Source: an uncultured Ellagibacter sp. (GTDB lineage: Bacteria > Actinomycetota > Coriobacteriia > Coriobacteriales > Eggerthellaceae). Taken from it: a DNA stretch of 33,023 nt. Below are positions 16,181-24,824 of this stretch, piece after piece. How positions within the stretch are numbered: position 1 is the first letter of the stretch; every line of letters starts with the position of its first letter. Both the position numbers and the translations under genes were made by a program. The notes beneath the pieces are model-generated. The model worked only from the letters and a program-made list of their open reading frames with translations, had not been told where the DNA came from and did no database searches. Location: the NCBI RefSeq assembly GCF_934636505.1, contig NZ_CAKUAL010000016.1, positions 1-33,023 on the forward strand, given 5' to 3'.

Positions 16181-17260
16181 TCAGTCGGCCTTCGGCGGCG
16201 CGATTCCTAGATGCTCGTAAGCGCGCTCGGTCGCCTGGCGGCCCTTCGGCGTGCGCACGATAAGCCCTTGTTGCATGAGATAGGGCTCATACACGTCTTC
16301 GATGGTGTCGGTGTCTTCCGAGAGCGCCGACGCAAGCGTGGTGAGGCCCACGGGGCGCCCGCCGAACTGCACGGCAAGCAGCTCTAGGATACGATTGTCA
16401 ACCGCGTCGAGCCCCAAGCTATCCACCTCGAAGAAGCTGAGCGCCTGCGCCGCGACATCCTCGTCGATAACGCCGTCGCCCCTCACCTGCGCCCAGTCGC
16501 GCACGCGCTTGAGCATGCGGTTCGCCAGACGCGGGGTTCCGCGGCTGCGGCGGGCGATCTCGAGCGCGCCATCTTCGGAAATGGGAACGTCCAGGATGGC
16601 GGCAGAGCGCGCAACGATTGCTGCGAGCTCCTCGGGCATGTAGTACTGCAGGCGGAATGCGATTCCGAAGCGATCGCGCAAAGGACCCGTGAGCAGGCCC
16701 GTTCGCGTCGTCGCGCCAATGAGCGTGAAATGGGGCAGGTCGAGGCGGATCGATCGCGCGGCCGGCCCCTTCCCCACCACGATATCAAGCGCGAAGTCCT
16801 CGAGCGCGGGATAGAGAACTTCCTCGACCATGCGGTTCAGGCGGTGAATCTCGTCGATGAAGAGGACATCGCCCTCTTCGAGGTTTGTGAGGATTGCCGC
16901 CAAGTCGCCCGTTCGCTCAATAGCCGGCCCGCTCGTCGTGCGGATGTTCGCGCCGAGCTCATTGGCAACCACTGTGGCGAGCGTGGTCTTGCCAAGCCCC
17001 GGAGGGCCGGAGAACAAGATGTGGTCGGCGCACTCTTTACGCTGCTGCGCCGCCTCGATCAAGATGGCGAGCGATTCTTTCACCTTGGTTTGTCCCAGGT
17101 AGTCGCACAGTTTCTTCGGGCGCAGGCTGCGGTCAAGCGCGAGGTCGTCCTCTTGCAAGTTGGGCGCCACCGCACGATCGCTTGCAGACGGGGACACTCC
17201 CCCCTGCATCGCAGTTGCCGCCTCGAAGACCATTCCCTCTATTTGAACACCGTCCGCCAT
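16181..17260 (-). CDS. ruvB: RuvB, Holliday junction branch migration ATPase
   Basis: This 359-residue AAA+ motor drives branch migration with RuvA at Holliday junctions. Walker A GPPGLGKT is at residues 85-92, Walker B/DEIH at 136-139, sensor I in IGATTRTG (181-188), and the arginine-finger segment GPLRDRFG (192-199) is intact. The C-terminal winged helix ends about residue 350. The N-terminus carries about 35 extra residues before the usual start region. The ribosome binding site is GAAAAGGACGCA before ATG 17260. It is the third gene of ruvC-ruvA-ruvB, 14 bases after ruvA. Confidence 0.97.
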   Translation of the reverse strand: MADGVQIEGMVFEAATAMQGGVSPSASDRAVAPNLQEDDLALDRSLRPKKLCDYLGQTKVKESLAILIEAAQQRKECADHILFSGPPGLGKTTLATVVANELGANIRTTSGPAIERTGDLAAILTNLEEGDVLFIDEIHRLNRMVEEVLYPALEDFALDIVVGKGPAARSIRLDLPHFTLIGATTRTGLLTGPLRDRFGIAFRLQYYMPEELAAIVARSAAILDVPISEDGALEIARRSRGTPRLANRMLKRVRDWAQVRGDGVIDEDVAAQALSFFEVDSLGLDAVDNRILELLAVQFGGRPVGLTTLASALSEDTDTIEDVYEPYLMQQGLIVRTPKGRQATERAYEHLGIAPPKAD

Positions 17261-17274
17261 TGCGTCCTTTTCAT

Positions 17275-17871
17275 CTAATGTGCCGTACCCAGTCGCTTAA
17301 GGGCATATTGTAACAGCGCTGCCTCGGTTGCGCCCTCGGGAGCCCCCTTCAACGCCAATTCTGCCTCCTGCGAGGTAAATCCCATGGAGAGAAGCGCCTC
17401 GGCCGCGCCCTTCAGCCTGTCGTCGAGAATCGTTTGCGTGGAAGGTTCGGAGAGCAGACTTTCAAAGCTCGCATCGAAGGAGCCTTTCAGCTCGAGGATG
17501 ATGCGCGATGCGCTCTTCTTGCCCACGCCGGGGATCTTCTGCACGAGGGCGACATCCTGCGCGGCGACAGCGTCCGCCAGCGCGCGCGGGGAAAATGTGG
17601 AAAGCGCCGCCAGCGCGACCTTCGGCCCGACGCCAGTCACGCCTATCAGGCGCTCGAAAGTGGCCTTCTCCTCTTCTGAGAGGAACCCGTAAAGCGCAAT
17701 GCCCGCATCGCTCACCTGCAGATACGTGAGCACTGTGACGGTGGTGCCGGATTCTGGCAGCTTAGAGAGCGCCGTTGCCGACATGAAGACGGCGTAGCCC
17801 ACACCGTTCACATCGATATAGGCGACTTGCGGCGTTTTGCCGGCGAGCTTTCCCTTGAGAAACGCAATCAT
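17275..17871 (-). CDS. ruvA: RuvA, Holliday junction binding subunit
   Basis: The 198-residue RuvA binds four-way junctions as a tetramer and loads RuvB. The N-terminal OB-fold starts MIAFLKGKLAGK. Two helix-hairpin-helix motifs are visible: LIGVTGVGPKVALAAL and LVQKIPGVGKKSASRII. The last about 50 residues form the RuvB-contacting domain III. The start lies nine bases after the ruvC stop, within one operon. Confidence 0.97.
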   Translation of the reverse strand: MIAFLKGKLAGKTPQVAYIDVNGVGYAVFMSATALSKLPESGTTVTVLTYLQVSDAGIALYGFLSEEEKATFERLIGVTGVGPKVALAALSTFSPRALADAVAAQDVALVQKIPGVGKKSASRIILELKGSFDASFESLLSEPSTQTILDDRLKGAAEALLSMGFTSQEAELALKGAPEGATEAALLQYALKRLGTAH

Positions 17872-17880
17872 GCTTGCTCC

Positions 17881-18384
17881 TTACTTCGCAAGTCCGCCGA
17901 AGCCTTCGTGAGTGGTGTAGCAGATGGCGGCGGCCAACGCATCGGCAGCGTGGTCGGGGCTTGGCACCGAGTCGAGCGAGAGCAACTGGCTTACCATGTA
18001 TTGCACCTGTTCCTTGTCGGCAGTGCCCGTGCCTACTACCGCAAGCTTGATCTGGCGAGGCGTGAATTCCCCCACGCTGAGGTTTTCCTCCGCGCAGGCG
18101 ACGAGCGCCGCGCCGCGCGCCTGACCCGTTGCGAACGCCGCAGTGATGTTCTGCCCGAACCACACCGTTTCGATTCCCACGCACGTGGGTTTGAAGCGAT
18201 CGATCACCGCGCCGATCTGCTCGTGGATCTTGCGAAGGCGCAAGGAGAGCTCGACCTGCGCGGGCGACGATACGCAACCGTATGCGATGCACGAGAGCTT
18301 GGCGCCGCGCTGCGACACGATTCCCCAGCCCGTGTTCGCCAGACCTGGGTCAATCCCGAGTATGATGCGCTCGCGCGTTGCCAC
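17881..18384 (-). CDS. ruvC: RuvC, Holliday junction resolvase
   Basis: RuvC cuts Holliday junctions symmetrically. Catalytic acids are seen in GIDPGLANTGWG (Asp), VGIETVWFGQN (Glu) and PSPDHAADALAAAIC (His/Asp). I chose GTG 18382-18384, which has AAGGGAG at good spacing, giving 167 residues. ATG 18397-18399 would add five residues but has almost no leader beyond the operator. The operon has a LexA-type box just upstream, as expected for SOS-regulated ruv genes. The order ruvC-ruvA-ruvB is the usual actinobacterial one. Confidence 0.95.
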   Translation of the reverse strand: MATRERIILGIDPGLANTGWGIVSQRGAKLSCIAYGCVSSPAQVELSLRLRKIHEQIGAVIDRFKPTCVGIETVWFGQNITAAFATGQARGAALVACAEENLSVGEFTPRQIKLAVVGTGTADKEQVQYMVSQLLSLDSVPSPDHAADALAAAICYTTHEGFGGLAK

Positions 18385-18402
18385 TGTGCTCCCTTGCATT
18401 CC

Positions 18403-18424
18403 CAAACGTTTGTTCGCTATTGTA
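18403..18424 (-). promoter_or_regulatory. LexA-type box and -10 of the ruvCAB operon
   Basis: The minus strand has TACAAT (18419-18424) followed by CGAACAAACGTTTG (18403-18416), a GAAC-N4-GTTT box over the expected transcription start. ruv genes are classic SOS genes, so this serves as an internal reference for the boxes in front of the two DUF3800 genes. Confidence 0.7.
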
Positions 18425-18478
18425 GCATACCGATTCAAAATGCGAACATTCTTTCGCGTTTTCCTTCGCAAGAAACGC

Positions 18479-18506
18479 AAAAGGCGACCCCTTTCGGAGC
18501 CGCCTT
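18479..18506 (-). terminator. Terminator downstream of yebC
   Basis: Eleven-pair stem AAGGCGGCTCC-GAAA-GGGGTCGCCTT followed by TTTTGCG on the minus strand. A second hairpin (18597-18621, arms AAGAATAGTCC/GGACTATTCTT) overlaps the yebC stop codon and may act with it. Confidence 0.75.
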
Positions 18507-18613
18507 GCAAATCCATTCCCAAAGCAAGAAAGCTTCCCCACCTCGCTCGACGCTTCGCGCGAGCAGGGCGCGCCCGCTCGGGCGCCTAGATGGGGAAAGA
18601 ATAGTCCACAGGA

Positions 18614-19417
18614 CTATTCTTCTTCCAAAGCCTCGGCGATCTCGTCGGTGATGTCCATCGTGTGATAGACGTTCTGGAGGTCCTCCAGCTCTTCGAGGCG
18701 ATCGATGAGGCGCATGACCTTCTTGGCGTCCGCCACGGACACCTCGGTCGGCGTGGACGGAATCATAGTGAGCTCGGCGCCCTTCACCTGAACGCCCTGC
18801 TCCTCGATAGCCTTCTTCACGGCCATGAGGTCGGACGGCGAGGTGTAGACGATCCACTCCTCGTCGGCATCCTCGTAGTCGTCTCCGCCAGCCTCGGCGA
18901 CGGCCATCATGAACTCGTCCTCGTCAGCGGCAGCACCGTTCGGGCCGATGGGGTTCTTCTTGTCGCCGGTCTCAATTTCCTTGGCGACCATGATTTGGCC
19001 CTTGCGCTCGAACTGGAACGACACGGAACCGGAAGTGCCGAGCGAGCCGCCCGCATGGGTGAACGCGCTGCGCACATCAGCAGCGGTGCGGTTGCGGTTG
19101 TCGGTCAGAGCCTCGCAAAAGATAGCGACGCCAGCCGGGCCGTAGCCTTCATACTGAACGGTTTCGTAGTTCGCAGCGTCCTTGCCGGAACCGAAAGCCT
19201 TGTCGATAGCAGTCTTGATCTTGTCCTTCGGCAGGGAGTAGCCCTTCGCCTTTTCGATAGCAGCGGCGAGCGACGCGTTGTTCTCGGGGTTCGGGTCGCC
19301 ACCTTCCTTCGCAGCAACAGTGATGTTACGGGAAAGCTTGGAGAACAAAGCAGAGCGTTTAGCGTCCTGGGCAGCCTTGCGGTGCTTCGTTGTAGCCCAT
19401 TTTGAGTGACCTGACAT
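18614..19417 (-). CDS. YebC/PmpR family protein
   Basis: This 267-residue protein opens MSGHSKWATTKHRKAAQDAKR, the hallmark of the family. These proteins act as transcription regulators and, in recent work, as helpers for ribosomes stalled at proline stretches. The middle carries the conserved YEGYGPAGVAIFCEALTDN region, followed by an Asp/Glu-rich stretch (about 175-200). ATG 19417 follows GGAAGGGACGTAT; an ATG 36 bases further upstream is less likely. It is often found next to ruvCAB in Gram-positive genomes, as here, but has its own terminator. Confidence 0.95.
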   Translation of the reverse strand: MSGHSKWATTKHRKAAQDAKRSALFSKLSRNITVAAKEGGDPNPENNASLAAAIEKAKGYSLPKDKIKTAIDKAFGSGKDAANYETVQYEGYGPAGVAIFCEALTDNRNRTAADVRSAFTHAGGSLGTSGSVSFQFERKGQIMVAKEIETGDKKNPIGPNGAAADEDEFMMAVAEAGGDDYEDADEEWIVYTSPSDLMAVKKAIEEQGVQVKGAELTMIPSTPTEVSVADAKKVMRLIDRLEELEDLQNVYHTMDITDEIAEALEEE

Positions 19418-19564
19418 ATACGTCCCTTCCGATAATGCAAATACCAGCCGCATAGTTTAGCACAGAGGGCAAGCTACACAAATACCCCACGCCCCACCCG
19501 CACGCAATTTGCAGAAGAGAAAATTGTCACCAGCGCGACGGCGATCACCCACCCGAAACAAGAA

Positions 19565-19610
19565 GGGCCCCAAAAACCCGCCTAAGCACCACGGCCGCGT
19601 GCTTGCGTTC
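19565..19610 (-). terminator. Probable terminator of the tyrosine phosphatase gene
   Basis: Minus-strand hairpin AAGCAC...GTGCTT (loop of nine GC-rich bases), then AGGCGGGTTTTTGG. Moderate T-run, directly downstream of the stop. Confidence 0.45.
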
Positions 19611-19622
19611 TCGGGGCGGCCT

Positions 19623-20096
19623 CTAGTGCTCGCCTTCCAGCTTCGAGAGCAGGCCGCGACACCCGGCGACGACGTCTCGATAGGTCGCGTCGAAATTGCC
19701 GGTGTACCACGGATCGGCCACGTCCTTACCATGGCGAGGGTCGTCATCGGGAAGAAAATCGAGCAGGCGCACGAACTTATTCTGCGGGTCGCCGCCGAAG
19801 ATAGACTCAAGACCGTGCAGGTTCTCCCTGTCCATATAGACGAAAAGGTCCCACTCGCCGTATTCGGTTGCCCGCACCTGCCGCGCGCGGTGGGCATGCG
19901 TGGAAATCCCCTGCTCGCGAAGCTTTTTCAGCGTGCCCGGATGAGGCAGCTCGCCGATTTCTTCGGTGCTTGTCGCCGCAGAGTCGATCGAGAACTTCCC
20001 GCCAAGGCGAGCTTTGCGCACCATGTCCTCCATGACGAATTGCGCCATGGTCGACCTGCAGATATTGCCGTGGCATATAAATAGGATGCTATGCAC
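19623..20096 (-). CDS. Low-molecular-weight protein tyrosine phosphatase
   Basis: This 157-residue cytoplasmic phosphatase has the CX5R P-loop in FICHGNICRS (C8, R14) and the general acid loop DPWYTGNF. It removes phosphate from phosphotyrosine, often on regulators or polysaccharide kinases; no partner kinase is nearby. GTG 20094-20096 behind GGAAGGGGGCTC gives the usual start MHSILFICHG. An upstream ATG would add 20 residues unlike the family. It is a single-gene unit. Confidence 0.93.
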   Translation of the reverse strand: MHSILFICHGNICRSTMAQFVMEDMVRKARLGGKFSIDSAATSTEEIGELPHPGTLKKLREQGISTHAHRARQVRATEYGEWDLFVYMDRENLHGLESIFGGDPQNKFVRLLDFLPDDDPRHGKDVADPWYTGNFDATYRDVVAGCRGLLSKLEGEH

Positions 20097-20434
20097 GAGC
20101 CCCCTTCCGCCAATTCTTCGAGATGCCAACCAAAGCCAACACGGCTGGGCCAGCAACGTTTAATCATAAGGGTCTTCCGTTGCAGAAAGGTTAACGAGCC
20201 GAACGCAAAAGAAGAGAAGCAAGCAGCGCCCGCGCACGGGAAGGTGCCAACTCGAAAAGCAAAACGCATCAGTCAGAGAACGCTCGCAGAAAGGCGTGGG
20301 CCCCACGACGCGAGATCCGTGTCGACAAGCAAGCGCCCACAGACGAAAAACACGGGCCCGAACCACGCGGAAAGGCGCGGACGGGCCCGTCAGTCAACAA
20401 CTCAGTTAAGCGGTCGGCGCCGCGTGCGCCCCGG
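20097..20434. other. Intergenic region between the phosphatase gene and moaC
   Basis: This 338-bp stretch without a gene holds the phosphatase ribosome binding site, a -10-like TATGAT on the minus strand (20163-20168), and the moaC terminator at its right end. I see no convincing RNA gene or small ORF. Confidence 0.6.
20345..20390 (-). terminator. Terminator of moaC
   Basis: Perfect nine-base arms ACGGGCCCG/CGGGCCCGT (20352-20360 and 20382-20390) enclose a GC-rich loop and are followed on the minus strand by GTTTTTCG. Confidence 0.75.
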
Positions 20435-20947
20435 CTACTCGGATTCCCCGCGAAGCCACAAGCCCGTCTTGCCGCCATCCTTCTTGAGCAGGCGAATCTC
20501 GGAGATTTCCATCCCGCGGTCAACCGCCTTGCACATGTCGTACACGGTGAGGCACGCGACGCTCGCCGCCGTGAGGGCCTCCATCTCGATGCCAGTCTTG
20601 CCGGTGACGCCCGTCGTCGTGGTGACATGGATGCCCACGCGGCCGTCCTCGCGCTCGCCCTCGAGCACCGGCGTACATTCCACCTTAGCTTTCGTGATAT
20701 TCAGCGGATGACACATCGGGATGAGCGTGCTCGTCTGCTTGGCCGCCATCACGCCCGCCACGCGCGCACACGCCAAGACGTCGCCCTTCGCAGCCTTGCC
20801 TTCCACGATCAGCGCAAGCGTCTCGGGGTGCATGGAGATGAAGCCCTCCGCGACCGCAACGCGCTCGGTGTCCGGCTTTTGGGACACGTCGACCATGCGG
20901 ACGTCGCCCTTCTCGTCGATGTGCGTCAAATGAGTATCGCCACTCAT
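20435..20947 (-). CDS. moaC: MoaC, cyclic pyranopterin monophosphate synthase
   Basis: This 170-residue enzyme makes cyclic pyranopterin monophosphate from the MoaA product, the first committed step of molybdenum cofactor synthesis. Characteristic segments are LIPMCHPLNITK, TGKTGIEMEALTAASVA and YDMCKAVDRGM. ATG 20947 follows CGAAAGGAATTCACC. It lies about 105 bases after moaA on the same strand, so the two are probably one transcript. Confidence 0.96.
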   Translation of the reverse strand: MSGDTHLTHIDEKGDVRMVDVSQKPDTERVAVAEGFISMHPETLALIVEGKAAKGDVLACARVAGVMAAKQTSTLIPMCHPLNITKAKVECTPVLEGEREDGRVGIHVTTTTGVTGKTGIEMEALTAASVACLTVYDMCKAVDRGMEISEIRLLKKDGGKTGLWLRGESE

Positions 20948-21052
20948 GGTGAATTCCTTTCGAAAAGCGTCCGTTACGCCCGTGATTCTAAACGATATGG
21001 CAAGCTGGCGAAAGCCGTACGGCGTCGAAGTGCCGCGCAGCCTTCGGAAAAC

Positions 21053-22054
21053 CTAGCCGCCGATTTGGCTCATGCCGCGCTCGGTTCCCACCTTGTCATG
21101 GTGCTCGTCGGGCTTCGCACCAAGGGCCTGCAGGAACACGGCGCGCTGATCTTCCTCGGTGCCTTCGCGCAGCGCAGTGCGCAAGTCGTATTCCTCGTCG
21201 GAGAACAGGCACGGGCGCAACTTGCCGTCGGCCGTCAGGCGCAAGCGGTTGCACTTGCTGCAGAAATGGCGCGAGAGCGGGCTGATGAAGCCCACCGTGC
21301 CTGCCGCGCCGGGGAAATGGTAGTATTCCGCGGGACCCCAGCCGATCGGTTTGTCCTCCCCCGCCGGAACGAGCTCGCCTATGCCCTGTTCACGGGCGCC
21401 CTCGTTGATGATGTTGAACACTTCCTCACAGGAGATGACGCCGTCCTTGCCCCAGCTGATGCCGTCGACCTCAGAGACATCGCCGATGGGCATGTGCTCG
21501 ATGAAACGCACGTGTAGCGGGCGGTCGATCGAGAGCTTGGCGAAATCGAGAAAGCCGTCCGCAAGCGAGCGGAGCGCGACCGCATTGATTTTCACGGGGT
21601 TGAATCCCGACTCGAGCGCCGCATCGATGCCGCGAAGCGCGTCGTCGAGCGATCCGCAACGCGTGATCTTGTGGAATTTCTCAGCGTCGAGCGTGTCGAG
21701 CGAGAGGTTCACGCGTGAAAGCCCCGCCTCCTTCAGGTCTGCCGCCATGCGCGGCAAGAGCACACCGTTCGTGGTCATCGAGACATTTTCAATCTCGGGC
21801 ATCGCGGCGATATTGCGCACCAGGTCGACGAGACCCTTGCGCACCGTCGGTTCGCCGCCCGTCAGGCGCACGCTTTTGATGCCGATCGTCGTCGCGATGC
21901 GAACCGCCTGCTCAACCTCTTCGATTCGCAGGATATCGAAATGGGAGAGCTGCTGCACTCCCTCTTCGGGCATGCAGTACACGCAACGGAAATTGCAACG
22001 ATCCGTCAGCGATATACGCAGGTAATCGATTACGCGGCCATGGCCGTCCTTCAT
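21053..22054 (-). CDS. moaA: MoaA, GTP 3',8-cyclase (radical SAM)
   Basis: This 333-residue radical SAM enzyme converts GTP to 3',8-cyclo-GTP for molybdenum cofactor. The N-terminal cluster motif CX3CX2C is in DRCNFRCVYCMP. The second cluster ligands are in HFCSKCNRLRLTADGKLRPC (CX2CX13C). GGEPTVRKG is the SAM-binding GGE motif. The C-terminus ends in GG, as needed for full activity in the family. ATG 22054 sits behind CAAGGAGGGGAAT; the frame is open far upstream but without family match. A -10-like TATACT lies at 22088-22093, giving a leader too short for a molybdenum-cofactor riboswitch. Confidence 0.96.
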   Translation of the reverse strand: MKDGHGRVIDYLRISLTDRCNFRCVYCMPEEGVQQLSHFDILRIEEVEQAVRIATTIGIKSVRLTGGEPTVRKGLVDLVRNIAAMPEIENVSMTTNGVLLPRMAADLKEAGLSRVNLSLDTLDAEKFHKITRCGSLDDALRGIDAALESGFNPVKINAVALRSLADGFLDFAKLSIDRPLHVRFIEHMPIGDVSEVDGISWGKDGVISCEEVFNIINEGAREQGIGELVPAGEDKPIGWGPAEYYHFPGAAGTVGFISPLSRHFCSKCNRLRLTADGKLRPCLFSDEEYDLRTALREGTEEDQRAVFLQALGAKPDEHHDKVGTERGMSQIGG

Positions 22055-22194
22055 ATTCCCCTCCTTGAAGTTCATTCGCAGTTGCCTAGTATACTCCAAG
22101 AAGGCAAGACGCCGCACAACTGTTGTCGTGGCGCTACCATATAAGACGATTCGAGGGTTCTTGTCACGCAGTGGCACGAGTCCACAGGCGATGA

Positions 22195-22286
22195 CGCCCC
22201 TGGGCGCGGCGGCGTGCCCCGCGCGCAGTTCCGCAGCGCAGCGAGGACTGTATGAGCACGGGGTACGCCGCCACGACCAGGGGCGC
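22195..22286. repeat. REP-like long hairpin element A, 3' of the MFS gene
   Basis: Nested inverted repeats: CGCCCCTGG/CCAGGGGCG outside, GGCGGCGTGCCCCG (22208-22221) with CGGGGTACGCCGCC (22259-22272) inside. The core between them matches the core of element B (24701-24787), in inverted orientation, with two mismatches in about 45 bases. It lies beyond the MFS stop codon, about 50 bases away, with the same orientation relative to its gene as element B. Confidence 0.75.
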
Positions 22287-22339
22287 CGCCGCAGGTCGAA
22301 GCTGCCCCCCGACCAGGGGCGCCGCCGCGGGTTGAAGCT
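22274..22339. repeat. Two tandem copies of a 30-bp GC-rich unit
   Basis: Units at 22274-22303 and 22310-22339 (period 36), each starting CGACCAGGGGCGCCGCCGC. The second reaches the stop codon of the MFS gene. The first half of each unit can pair with the outer arm of hairpin element A. Confidence 0.7.
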
Positions 22340-23513
22340 ACCCGATCGACGGATGGCGAACCTGGCGCAGAAGTCCCACGAAGCGCAGGCAACAGTAGGC
22401 AAGCCCCACCAGCGCAAGGACGCCGCCAACGTACCCGATAAGCCCGATCCCCGCATTCGCGGTGACCACACCGCCAAGCCATGTTCCCGTGCCGATGCCA
22501 AGGTTGTAGAGCCCCGAGTACATCGACATGGCGACCGAGCTTGCACCCTCGGGCGCGCATTTGATAACGGCGGCGTTGAACGACACATTGAACAGCGACG
22601 CCGCAAGCCCCCACAGCACGCACACAAGGCACGACGCGACCTCGCCGCCCGCAGCCGCGGGAGCCATCAGCAAAAGCGCCGCCGCGATGCCGGCGCACGC
22701 GAAGCGGATAAACGTCGCGAGCGTCACATGCCCCAAACGGGCGAACAGCAGGCTGCCCACCAAACCTGCCGCGCCGAAAAGCACGAGCGCAAAGGTAATC
22801 GCGTCGTCCGGCAAGCCCGCGACCTGCTGGAAGAACGGCTCGATGTAGCCGTAGCCGGTGAAGTACGCCGTAATCACAATGATGGTGACAAGATACATGC
22901 TCAGAAGAGAGCGCGTGCGCAGAAGGCTCGGCAGCTTCCCCAGCGTGAAGGGTTTCCCCGCGTCGAGCTTGGGGAACACGAACGCAAGGCACGCAACGAT
23001 GGCGAACGACACGATTCCCACCGTGAGAAACGTCGCACGCCACCCGATGGCAAGACCGAGCATGCGCCCGCATGGTAGACCGAAGATCATGGCGACCGAC
23101 GTTCCCATGCCCACCATGGAGAGCGCGAGCGAGGCCTTCGAGGAAGGCGCCACGCGCACCGCGAGCGGTGTGATAATCGACCAAAATACCGCATGAGCTG
23201 CAGCAACTCCGATGCGCGCCGCCATAAGCATCCAGAAGTTGACCGACGCCGCCGAGAGCAGCTGGCAGATGCCGAACAGGACGATCACGCCAAGAAGCAG
23301 GCGCTTCGGCGGCACCTTCGTCACGCAGAGCATAAGCGGCAGCGACAAAATCATGACCGCCCATGCGTACACGGAGATGAGCATACCCGCCGCCGACTCG
23401 GTCATGTTGAAATCCGCGGCAATGTCGGTGAGCAGGCCGATGGGCATGAACTCCGACGTGTTGAACACGAAGGTCGAAAGCGTCATCCCCACAAGCGGAA
23501 CCCAAAACCTCAT
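22338..23513 (-). CDS. MFS efflux transporter (DHA1, AraJ/SotB-like)
   Basis: This 391-residue membrane protein has about 12 hydrophobic segments and the opening FWVPLVGMTLSTFVFNTSEFMPIGLL. The NTSEFMPIGLL stretch is typical of the AraJ/SotB/PbuE-like branch of drug and sugar exporters. The start is uncertain: ATG 23513 fits family length, with GGAAAGGAAG somewhat far upstream; GTG 23517-23519 or ATG 23561 are alternatives. The substrate cannot be read from the sequence. It is divergent from the AEC permease, with about 180 bases between the starts. Confidence 0.88.
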   Translation of the reverse strand: MRFWVPLVGMTLSTFVFNTSEFMPIGLLTDIAADFNMTESAAGMLISVYAWAVMILSLPLMLCVTKVPPKRLLLGVIVLFGICQLLSAASVNFWMLMAARIGVAAAHAVFWSIITPLAVRVAPSSKASLALSMVGMGTSVAMIFGLPCGRMLGLAIGWRATFLTVGIVSFAIVACLAFVFPKLDAGKPFTLGKLPSLLRTRSLLSMYLVTIIVITAYFTGYGYIEPFFQQVAGLPDDAITFALVLFGAAGLVGSLLFARLGHVTLATFIRFACAGIAAALLLMAPAAAGGEVASCLVCVLWGLAASLFNVSFNAAVIKCAPEGASSVAMSMYSGLYNLGIGTGTWLGGVVTANAGIGLIGYVGGVLALVGLAYCCLRFVGLLRQVRHPSIG

Positions 23514-23694
23514 CGACACGAGCACCCACTTCCTTTCCGAGGGCGTCCCAAAAACGTCCATCTTCACTAAGCCGACACAGCTTACTCCATCCACCGAACA
23601 GGTCTGCATATTTTTCTTGTGGCGGCGCGAGCGGCGTTATTATCGTGCGGCACTTTTCCTAGAAGCACATCACCTGCACGGAGGCACAACTGGT

Positions 23695-24630
23695 ATGGAC
23701 GGCGAATTTCTCAGCATTCTCGGCACGATGGTCATCTTGTTCTTCGATATATCGATTGGATATATCGCGAAGAAAACCCACGTCATGGACAAGACCATCG
23801 ACAAAGGCCTGTCAAAACTCATCTTGAATACGGCACTGCCGGCAATGATCTTGGGCTCGGTGCTTACCGCCGATTCGCTTCCCGGATCGACCGAAATCCT
23901 CATCACCATGGGGCTGTCGATCGTAAGCTTCGCCATCATGACCGCGCTCGCGTTCCTCGTCACGAAGCTTCTCGGCGTCCGCGACGGGCACAGGGGAGTA
24001 TTCCGCTTTATGCTCACATTCGGCAACGTCGGCTTCATCGGGTTCCCCGTGTTGTCGGCCATCTTCGGGCCCTCGACGCTCATCTACGGCTCGATCTTCA
24101 ACCTGCCGTTCAACTTCCTCGTGTTCACGATGGGCGTCTGGTTCATCGCGCAGGACTCCGGCCGCGGCGCAAAGGTGAAGATGGGGCTTAAGACCTTCCT
24201 CACCCCGGCGAACATCGCCTGCGCGATCGCTATCGTCCTCACGCTATTGAACGTGCACAGCGTGCCCATCATCGGCGACGCCGCTGAGACGCTCGGTTCC
24301 TTCACCACGCCAGGCGCGCTTCTGATCATCGGCTCGTCGCTTGCCGACCTGCCGGTTTCCAAACTCATCGGCGGTCCGCGCCTGTGGATCGCGTCCCTTG
24401 CGCGCCTCATCGTCTCGCCGCTCATCGTGTGGGCGCTCTTCCGTCTCGTGCCGGTCGACCCGATGCTCATCGACATCATGGTGGTGCTGTGCGCGATGCC
24501 GGTCGCCACGAACGGCACGATGCTGTGCTACCAATACGGCGGCGACTCGCGCACCATGGCTCAGGGCACTTTCGTCACGACCGTGCTGTCGATCATCACG
24601 ATACCGATTCTCGTCATGGTCATCGGATAG
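23695..24630 (+). CDS. AEC family permease (auxin efflux carrier-like)
   Basis: This 311-residue protein has about ten membrane segments in two five-helix halves. GNVGFIGFPVL and the closing MPVATNGTMLCYQYGGD are the AEC crossover-like motifs. Bacterial members move small organic acids such as malate or malonate; the substrate here is unknown. ATG 23695 follows CGGAGGCACAACTGGT. The frame is open far upstream but overlaps the MFS gene without family match. Confidence 0.9.
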   Translation: MDGEFLSILGTMVILFFDISIGYIAKKTHVMDKTIDKGLSKLILNTALPAMILGSVLTADSLPGSTEILITMGLSIVSFAIMTALAFLVTKLLGVRDGHRGVFRFMLTFGNVGFIGFPVLSAIFGPSTLIYGSIFNLPFNFLVFTMGVWFIAQDSGRGAKVKMGLKTFLTPANIACAIAIVLTLLNVHSVPIIGDAAETLGSFTTPGALLIIGSSLADLPVSKLIGGPRLWIASLARLIVSPLIVWALFRLVPVDPMLIDIMVVLCAMPVATNGTMLCYQYGGDSRTMAQGTFVTTVLSIITIPILVMVIG

Positions 24631-24700
24631 AAGACGAAGCACGGGAAGGCGAGGCAACGCGAGACATTCAGGTGTGGGAATACGAGGTCGCCCCTCCCCC

Positions 24701-24787
24701 GCATTCGGGCATGGGGCATATCCCGTGCTCAAACAGTCCTCGCTTCGCTGCGGAACTGCGCGCGGGACACGCCCCATGCCCGAATGC
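24701..24787. repeat. REP-like long hairpin element B, 3' of the AEC gene
   Basis: Perfect 17-base outer arms GCATTCGGGCATGGGGC (24701-24717) and GCCCCATGCCCGAATGC (24771-24787). Inside lie TCCCG/CGGGA and CAGTCC/GGAACTG pairs around a TCGCTTCGCTGC tip. The core is almost identical to that of element A, but the outer arms differ. Confidence 0.8.
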
Positions 24788-24824
24788 GAGTCGCAACCAA
24801 CCGCACATCCAATGAGCGCTAACG

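Noticed and set aside
22055..22140. Molybdenum-cofactor riboswitch upstream of moaA
   Set aside because: The likely -10 at 22088-22093 leaves a leader of about 30 bases, too short for that riboswitch, and no matching motif was seen.
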